DNA from: Saccoglossus kowalevskii
Lineage: Eukaryota > Hemichordata > Enteropneusta > Harrimaniidae
Direction: 5' to 3'
DNA length: 19,770 nt
Assembly: GCF_000003605.2 (NCBI RefSeq)
Contig: NW_003158051.1
Span: 1-19,770 of the forward strand
The position numbers and the translations under genes were made by a program. Positions 1 through 9,442 of this stretch are shown piece after piece (the first letter of the stretch is position 1; every line of letters begins with the position of its first letter). A model generated the notes under the pieces. It had not been told where the DNA came from and did no database searches. It saw nothing but the letters and a program-made list of their open reading frames with translations.

Positions 1-470
1 GTAAACACGGCGAGATTTCTAACTTAGTAACTTACTTTAGTTACAATACCGTCTAGGCCCTTTTTATTACAATTTCGTAATTTATATTTTTAATACGATT
101 GTTTTTTGAACGTCTTACTAGCACATTTTGTTTTACTCTAATATTCTCATTTTTCTCACACTTTCTCTTTTATTAACTTCTATTTTGTTGTTCTTTTCCG
201 CTTTTTTTAACTATGTCCATTCTTCACTATACATCTCGGACTTATGTTGTTTACTCCTTTCTTATTTTTAATGCATCCTTTTCCTTTTTTCGTTGTTTTA
301 CTAACTTTCAACTAGCACAATCCAAGCCATTTTTATTATCGTTATGGAATATTGATGCCTTTTTATTGACCAATAGGATCACGACTATCCCATTACATAG
401 TAGCAATATTTTGCTCTGCCAGCCGATCCCATGAATAAGACGGTCAGGAACATCATTATCTATTCCCGTC
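1..470 (+). repeat. PLE leader B, unit 1 (left end cut)
   Basis: Leader or pseudo-LTR before the small overlapping ORF at 471. It holds a long T/C-rich tract (about 120-300), two copies of ACTAGCACA (117-125 and 311-319) and a short hairpin at about 67-82. No protein-coding function is assigned. Confidence 0.75.
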
Positions 471-1051
471 ATGTCTGCAGCAGAAGACATCAACACTGTC
501 GAAGATTTCGACGTTGTGTTTGATACACCTACATTTGTATGCTAGACCTGACAATTGATATCCAACCTTTAGATTCTCTACCGACTCCAGCTCATAGACG
601 TTTACCAGACGCTCTCTTCTCTGAAATCAAGGGTAAGGTTAAATCTTTATCGAAATTTTACCGGACCGAGTCTTCGATTGTAAATCAAATCAAATCAATT
701 CATAAATTTTCAATATCGGGAAAAATTTCCAAAGGTTTGGTGGTTTCTAAGAAAACCGTAATACCTGGGTTGAAGTCGTCTACGGCATTCCTACAAAAGT
801 GGGAACTCATTTCAATCCAGGCATCGAAAAAATACAAAAAATTGCTCGACATTTATCTACCTACGCATTTGAAGCAATTTCCAGCCGTTCTGGTGAAGGA
901 AGAGAAGGAAGCGTTTGAACACATCAAACGCCTGGCTGGAGACGAGTATCAGGCTCTGGCTGTCAATAAACTGAGGCAATTCCTCAAACAAACGAGGAAA
1001 AGAGTACAGGACCCCCGAAAGGGCAGGAAACGTAACTTTAATGTTATTTAT
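1..1051 (+). repeat. Unit 1 (short type)
   Basis: The unit contains leader B and ORF1, then stops at the CGTA joint (1031-1034) just before the normal ORF1 end and continues into the leader of unit 2. It has no RT. Its closest relative is unit 3, which has the same joint. It carries a private change in the leader hairpin (ATTACAATTTCGTAAT). Confidence 0.9.
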
Positions 1052-1078
1052 GTAAACACGGCGAGATTTCTAACTTAG
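539..1078 (+). pseudogene. PLE ORF1, unit 1, 3' end replaced
   Basis: Residues 1 to about 165 match the other ORF1 copies, starting MLDLTIDIQPL. At the CGTA joint (1031-1034) the frame runs out of ORF1 into the leader of unit 2, adding about 14 foreign residues and ending at a TAA in the leader. The normal ending TPNLK and all of ORF2 are lost. This is a chimeric by-product of tandem rearrangement, probably not functional. Confidence 0.75.
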
Positions 1079-1522
1079 TAACTTACTTTAGTTACAATAC
1101 CGTCTAGGCCCTTTTTATTACGTTTTCGTAATTTATATTTTTAATACGATTGTTTTTTGAACGTCTTACTAGCACATTTTGTTTTACTCTAATATTCTCA
1201 TTTTTCTCACACTTTCTCTTTTATTAACTTCTATTTTGTTGTTCTTTTCCGCTTTTTTTTAACTATGTCCATTCTTCACTATACATCTCGGACTTATGTT
1301 GTTTACTCCTTTCTTATTTTTAATGCATCCTTTTCCTTTTTTCGTTGTTTTACTAACTTTCAACTAGCACAATCCAAGCCATTTTTATTATCGTTATGGA
1401 ATATTGATGCCTTTTTATTGACCAATAGGATCACGACTATCCCATTACATAGTAGCAATATTTTGCTCTGCCAGCCGATCCCATAAATAAGACGGTCAGG
1501 AACATCATTATCTATTCCCGTC
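1031..1522 (+). repeat. PLE leader B, unit 2
   Basis: It follows the ORF1 fragment of unit 1 directly through the CGTA joint, so the first 90 bp or so of a full B module are missing. It has hairpins at 1078-1095 and 1117-1132 and the T-rich tract. Confidence 0.75.
1117..1132 (+). other. Leader hairpin ATTACG-TTTT-CGTAAT (B type)
   Basis: A perfect 6-bp stem with a TTTT loop in leader B of unit 2, also present in the B leaders of units 3 to 7. Leader A has the related stem GTTGCG-TTTT-CGCAAT (3282-3297 in unit 2). A U-A or A-U pair is replaced by G-C with both sides changed, which is covariation favouring a real RNA structure. A second stem, GTAACT-TACTTT-AGTTAC, lies at 1078-1095. Confidence 0.45.
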
Positions 1523-1590
1523 ATGTCTGCAGCAGAAGACATCAACACTGTCGAAGATTTCGACGTTGTGTTTGATACACCTACATTTGT

Positions 1591-2103
1591 ATGCTAGACC
1601 TGACAATTGATATCCAACCTTTAGATTCTCTACCGACTCCAGCTCATAGACGTTTACCAGACGCTCTCTTCTCTGAAATCAAGGGTAAGGTTAAATCTTT
1701 ATCGAAATTTTACCAGACCGAGTCTTCGATTGTAAATCAAATCAAATCAATTCATAAATTTTCAATATCGGGAAAAATTTCCAAAGGTTTGGTGGTTTCT
1801 AAGAAAACCGTAATACCTGGGTTGAAGTCGTCTACGGCATTCCTACAAAAGTGGGAACTCATTTCAATCCAGGCATCGAAAAAATACAAAAAATTGCTCG
1901 ACATTTATCTACCTACGCATTTGAAGCAATTTCCAGCCGTTCTGGTGAAGGAAGAGAAGGAAGCGTTTGAACACATCAAACGCCTGGCTGGAGACGAGTA
2001 TCAGGCTCTGGCTGTCAATAAACTGAGGCAATTCCTCAAACAAATGAGGAAAAGAGTACAGGACCCCCGAAAGGGCAGGAAACGTACTCCTAACCTCAAA
2101 TAA
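1591..2103 (+). CDS. PLE ORF1, unit 2
   Basis: 170 codons, from ATG overlapping the upstream TAG (ATGCTAG) to TAA at 2101. The protein is Lys/Arg-rich with a strongly basic end (QMRKRVQDPRKGRKR), which suggests nucleic-acid binding by composition only. I recognise no catalytic motif, zinc finger, GIY-YIG motif or membrane segment. It precedes ORF2 in the +1 frame, and ORF2 has no AUG of its own before its conserved region. ORF1 may thus be the N-terminal part of the RT polyprotein, made by frameshift, or a separate RNA-binding protein. The reading frame is intact here. Confidence 0.68.
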   Translation: MLDLTIDIQPLDSLPTPAHRRLPDALFSEIKGKVKSLSKFYQTESSIVNQIKSIHKFSISGKISKGLVVSKKTVIPGLKSSTAFLQKWELISIQASKKYKKLLDIYLPTHLKQFPAVLVKEEKEAFEHIKRLAGDEYQALAVNKLRQFLKQMRKRVQDPRKGRKRTPNLK

Positions 2104-2107
2104 ATTA

Positions 2108-2146
2108 GTGCTTCGGCACACAAACCAAACGGCCCTTTTTAGGGCC
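2108..2146 (+). promoter_or_regulatory. Post-ORF1 hairpin pair, unit 2
   Basis: Same two stems as in unit 7, at 2108-2119 and 2131-2146. Confidence 0.45.
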
Positions 2147-3126
2147 ACCACATCCTCCAAAAAGAGAACTACCGTTATTACTTTGGATTCTGTCCATACA
2201 ATCAATAACACAAAACACAATAGACACTTCTCACGTAAGAAACACATTGCAAGATCCAAACGAATAAAGAAATACAATGCTAAACTGGCTAAAAATAAAT
2301 GGTTGGCTGATCAAGCTCGGTTGGTCTCAGGTTTTATTCAGAATTTTTTGAGTAGAATTGTGACCCCAACAGAGATCATTGCCCTTGGCAACGGACTCAA
2401 ATTTATACCAACCCCACCTAAGCCAACCTATCACACTTTGCTCAATGACATGTCTATGCTATCTAGGAGAATGCGTATCAAATATTTAATGCACAATAAA
2501 CAATCTCAACAACATCCTTTCAAAATGAAATTTAAACCCACCAGACTCGAATAACAGTAGCCTCGAAAATTACATTGAGGCAACTAAAGTTGAGATATCC
2601 AAAATTACTAACAAACCCAAACAAAACATGAATTCTGTCGAAAGAGCAGCAATAAATAGACTACATCATGATAACACAATTGTAATAAAACCATTCGACA
2701 AAGGTCGTGGTATTGCAATCATGAATACAACTGACTATATGTATGAAAGCCTTCATCAATTAAACAACGAACAATACTACACTAAAATTGGTGGTAACGA
2801 TACTATAGTCACGTCTATATCAGTCCATGAGCTTGTTACAGAAATGTACAATCTGGATTTAATCGATTACGACACGTATAAATATACAGACCCATTTAAC
2901 TACACAGAACGCCCCGGTGGTATTTACTGCCTAAAGTACACAAACCACCACCAGAGGGCAGTATATTTGTCGGTAGACCGATAATCAGTGGTTGCTCTGG
3001 TCCCACAGAGAAAATATCAGAATTGATTGACACTTTTTAATTCCTATCGTCAAAAGACAACATACTTATATCAAAGATACTACAGATTTTATTAACAAAA
3101 TCGAAAATATACAAGTATCTGATAAT
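2108..3126 (+). pseudogene. PLE RT (ORF2) 5' part, unit 2; truncated and frameshifted
   Basis: It encodes the PLE RT N-terminal region: a basic segment, GNGLKFIPTP, KPFDKGRG (the DKG motif typical of PLE RTs), then LPKVHKP and GRPIISG. An extra base near 2532 shifts the frame to a TAA at 2552. A 4-bp loss near 2907, shared by units 2, 4 and 5, shifts it back. A C is also missing at about 3030. The sequence stops at the common breakpoint after GATAAT (3126), before any catalytic aspartate. It cannot encode an active RT. Confidence 0.88.
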
Positions 3127-3440
3127 CGCCCGTTACTGCCACTAGCACAGATCTTAGATCCACGATAGCCTCGTTATTTTTTGTATATAATTGTTCGTAA
3201 CTTCATCGTTATTTATGTGAACACGGCGATATTTCTAATATAGTAACTTACATTAGTCACAACACCATCTACACTCATATCGTTGCGTTTTCGCAATTTA
3301 TTTTATTAATACAGCCGTTAAACGAACGTCCAACTAGCACAATCTGAACCGACTACGCCATCCACTCGCCTGGATGACAGGATAATCGATGAGTTTGTAT
3401 CGACCAATCAGATTCACGTATCGTACTCGCGTCTTAGCTC
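3127..3440 (+). repeat. PLE leader A (diverged pseudo-LTR copy), unit 2
   Basis: 314 bp. It opens with CGCCCGTTACTGCC and aligns with leader B (CGCCCGTTGCTGCC and onward) through GACCAATC, but lacks the T-rich block of about 194 bp between two ACTAGCACA copies. It is joined directly to RT coding sequence at 3126/3127. No ORF is evident. Confidence 0.8.
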
Positions 3441-4000
3441 CGCCCGTTGCTGCCACTAGCACGGATTTGAGATCCGCGATAGCCTCGATATTTTTCGTAT
3501 ATTTTCGATCGTAACTTTAACGTTATTTATGTAAACACAGCGAGATTTCTAACTTAGTAACTTACTTTAGTTACAATACCGTCTAGGCCTTTTTTATTAC
3601 GTTTTCGTAATTTATATTTTGAATACGATTGTTTTTTGAACGTCTTACTAGCACATTTTGTTTTACTCTAATATTCTCATTTTTCTCGCACTTTCTGTTT
3701 TATTAATCTCTATTTTGTTGTTCTTTTCCGCTTTTTTTAACTATGTCCATTCTTCACTATACATCTCGGACTTATGTTGTTTACTCCTTTCTTATTTTTA
3801 ACGCATCCTTTTCCTTTTTTCGTTGTTTTACTAACTTTCAACTAGCACAATCCAAGCCATTTTTATTATCGTTATGGAATATTGATGCCTTTTTATTGAC
3901 CAATAGGATCACGACTATCCCATTACATAGTAGCAATATTTTGCTCTGCCAGCCGATCCCATGAATAAGACGGTCAGGAACATCATTATCTATTCCCGTC
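3441..4000 (+). repeat. PLE leader B, unit 3
   Basis: A full-length B module, running from CGCCCGTTGCTGCC to the ATG of the small overlapping ORF at 4001. It contains the recombination switch (3802-3963). The T-rich tract and hairpins are as in the other copies. Confidence 0.78.
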
Positions 4001-4581
4001 ATGTCTGCAGCAGAAGACATCAACACTGTCGAAGATTTCGACGTTGTGTTTGATACACCTACATTTGTATGCTAGACCTGACAATTGATATCCAACCTTT
4101 AGATTCTCTACCGACTCCAGCTCATAGACGTTTACCAGACGCTCTCTTCTCTGAAATCAAGGGTAAGGTTAAATCTTTATCGAAATTTTACCGGACCGAG
4201 TCTTCGATTGTAAATCAAATCAAATCAATTCATAAATTTTCAATATCGGGAAAAATTTCCAAAGGTTTGGTGGTTTCTAAGAAAACCGTAATACCTGGGT
4301 TGAAGTCGTCTACGGCATTCCTACAAAAGTGGGAACTCATTTCAATCCAGGCATCGAAAAAATACAAAAAATTGCTCGACATTTATCTACCTACGCATTT
4401 GAAGCAATTTCCAGCCGTTCTGGTGAAGGAAGAGAAGGAAGCGTTTGAACACATCAAACGCCTGGCTGGAGACGAGTATCAGGCTCTGGCTGTCAATAAA
4501 CTGAGGCAATTCCTCAAACAAACGAGGAAAAGAGTACAGGACCCCCGAAAGGGCAGGAAACGTAACTTTAATGTTATTTAT
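3531..4581 (+). repeat. Unit 3 (short type, recombinant)
   Basis: The architecture is that of unit 1. The first 270 bp or so carry the variants of unit 5 (CACAGCG, a longer T run, TTTGAATACG, CTGTTTTATTAATCTC, AACGCATCC). From 3963 on the variants are those of unit 1 (CCATGAATAAG, GACGGTCAGG). The unit is therefore a recombinant, with the switch between 3802 and 3963. Confidence 0.88.
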
Positions 4582-4608
4582 GTAAACACGGCGAGATTTC
4601 TAACTTAG
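4069..4608 (+). pseudogene. PLE ORF1, unit 3, 3' end replaced
   Basis: It is identical in plan to the unit 1 copy. The ORF1 frame crosses the CGTA joint (4561-4564) and ends in the leader of unit 4. The same chimeric ending in two places shows that one rearrangement was duplicated. Confidence 0.75.
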
Positions 4609-5051
4609 TAACTTACTTTAGTTACAATACCGTCTAGGCCCTTTTTATTACGTTTTCGTAATTTATATTTTTAATACGATTGTTTTTTGAACGTCTTACT
4701 AGCACATTTTGTTTTACTCTAATATTCTCATTTTTCTCACACTTTCTCTTTTATTAACTTCTATTTTGTTGTTCTTTTCCGCTTTTTTTAACTATGTCCA
4801 TTCTTCACTATACATCTCGGACTTATGTTGTTTACTCCTTTCTTATTTTTAATGCATCCTTTTCCTTTTTTCGTTGTTTTACTAACTTTCAACTAGCACA
4901 ATCCAAGCCATTTTTATTATCGTTATGGAATATTGATGCCTTTTTATTGACCAATAGGATCACGACTATCCCATTACATAGTAGCAATATTTTGCTCTGC
5001 CAGCCGATCCCATGAATAAGACGGTCAGGAACATCATTATCTATTCCCGTC
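4561..5051 (+). repeat. PLE leader B, unit 4
   Basis: It follows the ORF1 fragment of unit 3 through the CGTA joint (4561-4564) and lacks the first part of a full B module, like the leader of unit 2. Confidence 0.75.
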
Positions 5052-5119
5052 ATGTCTGCAGCAGAAGACATCAACACTGTCGAAGATTTCGACGTTGTGT
5101 TTGATACACCTACATTTGT

Positions 5120-5625
5120 ATGCTAGACCTGACAATTGATATCCAACCTTTAGATTCTCTACCGACTCCAGCTCATAGACGTTTACCAGACGCTCTCTTC
5201 TCTGAAATCAAGGGTAAGGTTAAATCTTTATCGAAATTTTACCAGACCGAGTCTTCGATTGTAAATCAAATCAAATCAATTCATAAATTTTCAATATCGG
5301 GAAAAATTTCCAAAGGTTTGGTGGTTTCTAAGAAAACCGTAATACCTGGTTGAAGTCGTCTACGCATTCCTACAAAGTGGAACTCATTTCAATCCAGGCA
5401 TCGAAAAATACAAAAATTGCTCGACATTTATCTACCTACGCATTTGAGCAATTTCCAGCCGTTCTGGTGAAGGAAGAGAAGGAAGCGTTTGAACACATCA
5501 AACGCCTGGCTGGAGACGAGTATCAGGCTCTGGCTGTCAATAAACTGAGGCAATTCCTCAAACAAATGAGGAAAAGAGTACAGGACCCCCGAAAGGGCAG
5601 GAAACGTACTCCTAACCTCAAATAA
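5120..5625 (+). pseudogene. PLE ORF1, unit 4, broken by clustered one-base losses
   Basis: The frame starts normally but is lost at about 5349, where GGG became GG. Between about 5348 and 5447 seven single bases are missing relative to unit 2, each from a run of identical bases (GGG, GG, AAAA, GGG, A6, A6, AA). After the last loss the original frame resumes and runs to the usual end at 5625. No other unit shows these changes. The pattern fits unpolished long-read or gap-fill sequence better than evolution, so the real unit may be intact. Confidence 0.8.
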
Positions 5626-5629
5626 ATTA

Positions 5630-5668
5630 GTGCTTCGGCACACAAACCAAACGGCCCTTTTTAGGGCC
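5630..5668 (+). promoter_or_regulatory. Post-ORF1 hairpin pair, unit 4
   Basis: Same two stems, at 5630-5641 and 5653-5668. Confidence 0.45.
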
Positions 5669-6649
5669 ACCACATCCTCCAAAAAGAGAACTACCGTTAT
5701 TACTTTGGATTCTGTCCATACAATCAATAACACAAAACACAATAGACACTTCTCACGTAAGAAACACATTGCAAGATCCAAACGAATAAAGAAATACAAT
5801 GCTAAACTGGCTAAAAATAAATGGTTGGCTGATCAAGCTCGGTTGGTCTCAGGTTTTATTCAGAATTTTTTGAGTAGAATTGTGACCCCAACAGAGATCA
5901 TTGCCCTTGGCAACGGACTCAAATTTATACCAACCCCACCTAAGCCAACCTATCACACTTTGCTCAATGACATGTCTATGCTATCTAGGAGAATGCGTAT
6001 CAAATATTTAATGCACAATAAACAATCTCAACAACATCCTTTCAAAATGAAATTTAAACCCACCAGACTCGAATAACAGTAGCCTCGAAAATTACATTGA
6101 GGCAACTAAAGTTGAGATATCCAAAATTACTAACAAACCCAAACAAAACATGAATTCTGTCGAAAGAGCAGCAATAAATAGACTACATCATGATAACACA
6201 ATTGTAATAAAACCATTCGACAAAGGTCGTGGTATTGCAATCATGAATACAACTGACTATATGTATGAAAGCCTTCATCAATTAAACAACGAACAATACT
6301 ACACTAAAATTGGTGGTAACGATACTATAGTCACGTCTATATCAGTCCATGAGCTTGTTACAGAAATGTACAATCTGGATTTAATCGATTACGACACGTA
6401 TAAATATACAGACCCATTTAACTACACAGAACGCCCCGGTGGTATTTACTGCCTAAAGTACACAAACCACCACCAGAGGGCAGTATATTTGTCGGTAGAC
6501 CGATAATCAGTGGTTGCTCTGGTCCCACAGAGAAAATATCAGAATTGATTGACCACTTTTTAATTCCTATCGTCAAAAGACAACATACTTATATCAAAGA
6601 TACTACAGATTTTATTAACAAAATCGAAAATATACAAGTATCTGATAAT
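5630..6649 (+). pseudogene. PLE RT (ORF2) 5' part, unit 4; truncated and frameshifted
   Basis: It carries the same two lesions as unit 2 (extra base near 6054, 4-bp loss near 6428) and the same breakpoint at 6649, but keeps the C missing near 3030 in unit 2. It encodes only the region before RT motif A. Confidence 0.88.
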
Positions 6650-6963
6650 CGCCCGTTACTGCCACTAGCACAGATCTTAGATCCACGATAGCCTCGTTAT
6701 TTTTTGTATATAATTGTTCGTAACTTCATCGTTATTTATGTGAACACGGCGATATTTCTAATATAGTAACTTACATTAGTCACAACACCATCTACACTCA
6801 TATCGTTGCGTTTTCGCAATTTATTTTATTAATACAGCCGTTAAACGAACGTCCAACTAGCACAATCTGAACCGACTACGCCATCCACTCGCCTGGATGA
6901 CAGGATAATCGATGAGTTTGTATCGACCAATCAGATTCACGTATCGTACTCGCGTCTTAGCTC
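6650..6963 (+). repeat. PLE leader A, unit 4
   Basis: 314 bp, joined to truncated RT at 6649/6650 with the same joint as unit 2 and nearly identical sequence. Confidence 0.8.
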
Positions 6964-7520
6964 CGCCCGTTGCTGCCACTAGCACGGATTTGAGATCCGC
7001 GATAGCCTCGATATTTTTCGTATATTTTCGATCGTAACTTTAACGTTATTTATGTAAACACAGCGAGATTTCTAACTTAGTAACTTACTTTAGTTACAAT
7101 ACCGTCTAGGCCTTTTTTATTACGTTTTCGTAATTTATATTTTGAATACGATTGTTTTTTGAACGTCTTACTAGCACATTTTGTTTTACTCTAATATTCT
7201 CATTTTTCTCGCACTTTCTGTTTTATTAATCTCTATTTTGTTGTTCTTTTCCGCTTTTTTTAACTATGTCCATTCTTCACTATACATCTCGGACTTATGT
7301 TGTTTACTCCTTTCTTATTTTTAACGCATCCTTTTCCTTTTTTCGTTGTTTTACTAACTTTCAACTAGCACAATCCAAGCCATTTTTATTATCGTTATGG
7401 AATATTGATGCCTTTTTATTGACCAATAGGATCACGACTATCCCATTACATAGTAGCAATATTTTGCTCTGCCAGCCGATCCCATAAATAAGACCGTCAG
7501 GAACATTATTCATTCCCGTC
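6964..7520 (+). repeat. PLE leader B, unit 5
   Basis: A full B module. It carries the variants CACAGCG, TTTGAATACG and CTGTTTTATTAATCTC, shared with the start of unit 3, which makes it the probable donor type for that recombinant. Confidence 0.78.
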
Positions 7521-7588
7521 ATGTCTGCAGCAGAAGACATCAACACTGTCGAAGATTTCGACGTTGTGTTTGATACACCTACATTTGT

Positions 7589-8101
7589 ATGCTAGACCTG
7601 ACGATTGACATCCAACCTTTAGATTCTCTACCGACTCCAGCTCAGAGACGTTTACCAGACGCTCTCTTCTCTGAAATCAAGGGTAAGGTTAAATCTTTAT
7701 CGAAATTTTACCGGACCGAGTCTTCGATTGTAAATCAAATCAAATCAATTCATAAATTTTCAATATCGGGAAAAATTTCCAAAGGTTTGGTGGTTTCTAC
7801 GAAAACCGTAATACCTGGGTTGAAGTCGTCTACGGCATTCCTACAAAAGTGGGAACTCATTTCAATCCAGGCATCGAAAAAATACAAAAAATTGCTCGAC
7901 ATTTATCTACCCACGCATTTGAAGCAATTTCCGGCCGTTCTGGTGAAGGAAGAGAAGGAAGCGTTTGAACACATCAAACGCCTGGCTGGAGACGAGTATC
8001 AGGCTCTGGCTGTCAATAAACTGAGGCAATTCCTCAAACAAACGAGGAAAAGAGTACAGGACCCCCGAAAGGGCAGGAAACGTACTCCTAACCTCAAATA
8101 A
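7589..8101 (+). CDS. PLE ORF1, unit 5
   Basis: An intact 170-codon frame with a few substitutions against unit 2 (AQRR for AHRR near residue 19, VSTK for VSKK near residue 70). The basic C-terminus RKGRKRTPNLK is retained. The following ORF2 is broken by two frameshifts, so the unit cannot make an RT even with recoding. Confidence 0.68.
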   Translation: MLDLTIDIQPLDSLPTPAQRRLPDALFSEIKGKVKSLSKFYRTESSIVNQIKSIHKFSISGKISKGLVVSTKTVIPGLKSSTAFLQKWELISIQASKKYKKLLDIYLPTHLKQFPAVLVKEEKEAFEHIKRLAGDEYQALAVNKLRQFLKQTRKRVQDPRKGRKRTPNLK

Positions 8102-8105
8102 ATTA

Positions 8106-8144
8106 GTGCTTCGGCACACAAACCAAACGGCCCTTTTTAGGGCC
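8106..8144 (+). promoter_or_regulatory. Post-ORF1 hairpin pair, unit 5
   Basis: Same two stems, at 8106-8117 and 8129-8144. Confidence 0.45.
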
Positions 8145-9128
8145 ACCACATCCTCCAAAAAGAGAACTACCGTTATTACTTTGGATTCTGTCCATACAAT
8201 CAATAACACAAAACACAATAGACACTTCTCACGTAAGAAACACATTGCAAGATGCAAACGAATAAAGAAATACAATGCTAAACTGGCTAAAAATAAATGG
8301 TTGGCTGATCAAGCTCGGTTGGTCTCAGGTTTTATTCAGAATTTTTTGAGTAGAATTGTGACCCCAACAGAGATCATTGCCCTTGGCAACGGACTCAAAT
8401 TTATACCAACCCCACCTAAGCCAACCTATCACACTTTGCTCAATGACATGTCTATGCTATCTAGGAGAATGCGTATCAAATATTTAATGCACAATAAACA
8501 ATCTCAACAACATCCTTTCAAAATGGAATTTAAACCCACCAGACTCGAATAACAGTAGCCTCGAAAATTACATTGAGGCAACTAAAGTTGAGATATCCAA
8601 AATTACTACTAACAAACCCAAACAAAACATGAATTCTGCCGAAAGAGCAGCAATAAATAGACTACATCATGATAACACAATTGTAATAAAACCATTCGAA
8701 AAAGGTCGTGGTATTGCAATCATGATTACAACTGACTATATATATGAAAGCCTTCGTCAATTAAACAACGAACAATACTACACTAAAATTGGTGGTAACG
8801 ATACTATAGTCACGTCTATATCAGTCCATGAGCTTGTTACAGAAATGTACAATCTGGATTTAATCGATTACGACACGTATAAATATACAGACCCATTTAA
8901 CTACACAGAACGCCCCGGTGGTATTTACTGCCTAAAGTACACAAACCACCACCAGAGGGCAGTATATTTGTCGGTAGACCGATAATCAGTGGTTGCTCTG
9001 GTCCCACAGAGAAAATATCAGAATTGATTGATCACTTTTTAATTCCTATCGTCAAAAGACAACATACTTATATCAAAGATACTACAGATTTTATTAACAA
9101 AATCGAAAATATACAAGTATCTGATAAT
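8106..9128 (+). pseudogene. PLE RT (ORF2) 5' part, unit 5; truncated and frameshifted
   Basis: It shares the extra base (near 8530) and the 4-bp loss (near 8907) with units 2 and 4. It also keeps an extra ACT codon near 8605 and a TGC (Cys) codon near 8253, as unit 6 does. Private changes put Glu in the DKG motif (KPFEKGRG) and ATT for AAT after GCAATCATG. It ends at the common breakpoint. Confidence 0.88.
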
Positions 9129-9442
9129 CGCCCGTTACTGCCACTAGCACAGATCTTAGATCCGCGATAGCCTCGTTATTTTGTGTATATATTTGTTCGT
9201 AACTTCATCGTTATTTATGTGAACACGGCGATATTTCTAATATAGTAACTTACATTAGTCACAACACCATCTACACTCATATCGTTGCGTTTTCGCAATT
9301 TATTTTATTAATACAGCCGTTAAACGAACGTCCAACTAGCACAATCTGAACCGACTACGCCATCCACTCGCCTGGATGACAGGATAATCGATGAGTTTGT
9401 ATCGACCAATCAGATTCACGTATCGTACTCGCGTCTTAGCTC
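9129..9442 (+). repeat. PLE leader A, unit 5
   Basis: 314 bp after the common RT breakpoint at 9128. Same structure as the other A copies. Confidence 0.8.

Larger units (their letters stand above)
1052..3530 (+). repeat. Unit 2 (long type)
   Basis: The unit contains leader B, ORF1, the 5' part of ORF2 to the breakpoint at 3126, leader A (3127-3440) and the head of the next leader B. It is almost identical to unit 4. Shared private states include a Gln codon in ORF1 (CAG where other units have CGG) and AAATGAGG near the ORF1 end. Confidence 0.9.
4582..7053 (+). repeat. Unit 4 (long type)
   Basis: This is a near-copy of unit 2 that is 7 bp shorter. Seven one-base losses at repeated bases cluster at about 5348-5447 and break ORF1. 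The rest of the unit, including the RT breakpoint (after 6649) and leader A (6650-6963), matches unit 2. Confidence 0.9.

Noticed and set aside
213-434. 73-codon ORF in leader B, repeated in every unit (213, 1265, 3743, 4794, 7266, 12215; longer in unit 6).
   Set aside because: It is a translation of the T-rich leader tract. Its conservation is no higher than that of the noncoding parts of these recent copies, and the composition (Phe, Leu, Ser) is what T-rich DNA gives by chance.
308-496. 62-codon minus-strand ORF repeated in every unit.
   Set aside because: It lies opposite the leader and has no recognisable motif. It is repeated only because the unit is repeated.
1909-2277. 122-codon minus-strand ORFs opposite the ORF1/ORF2 junction, in units 2, 4, 5, 6 and 7.
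   Set aside because: They are the antisense of the ORF1 end and ORF2 start and show no independent evidence of coding.
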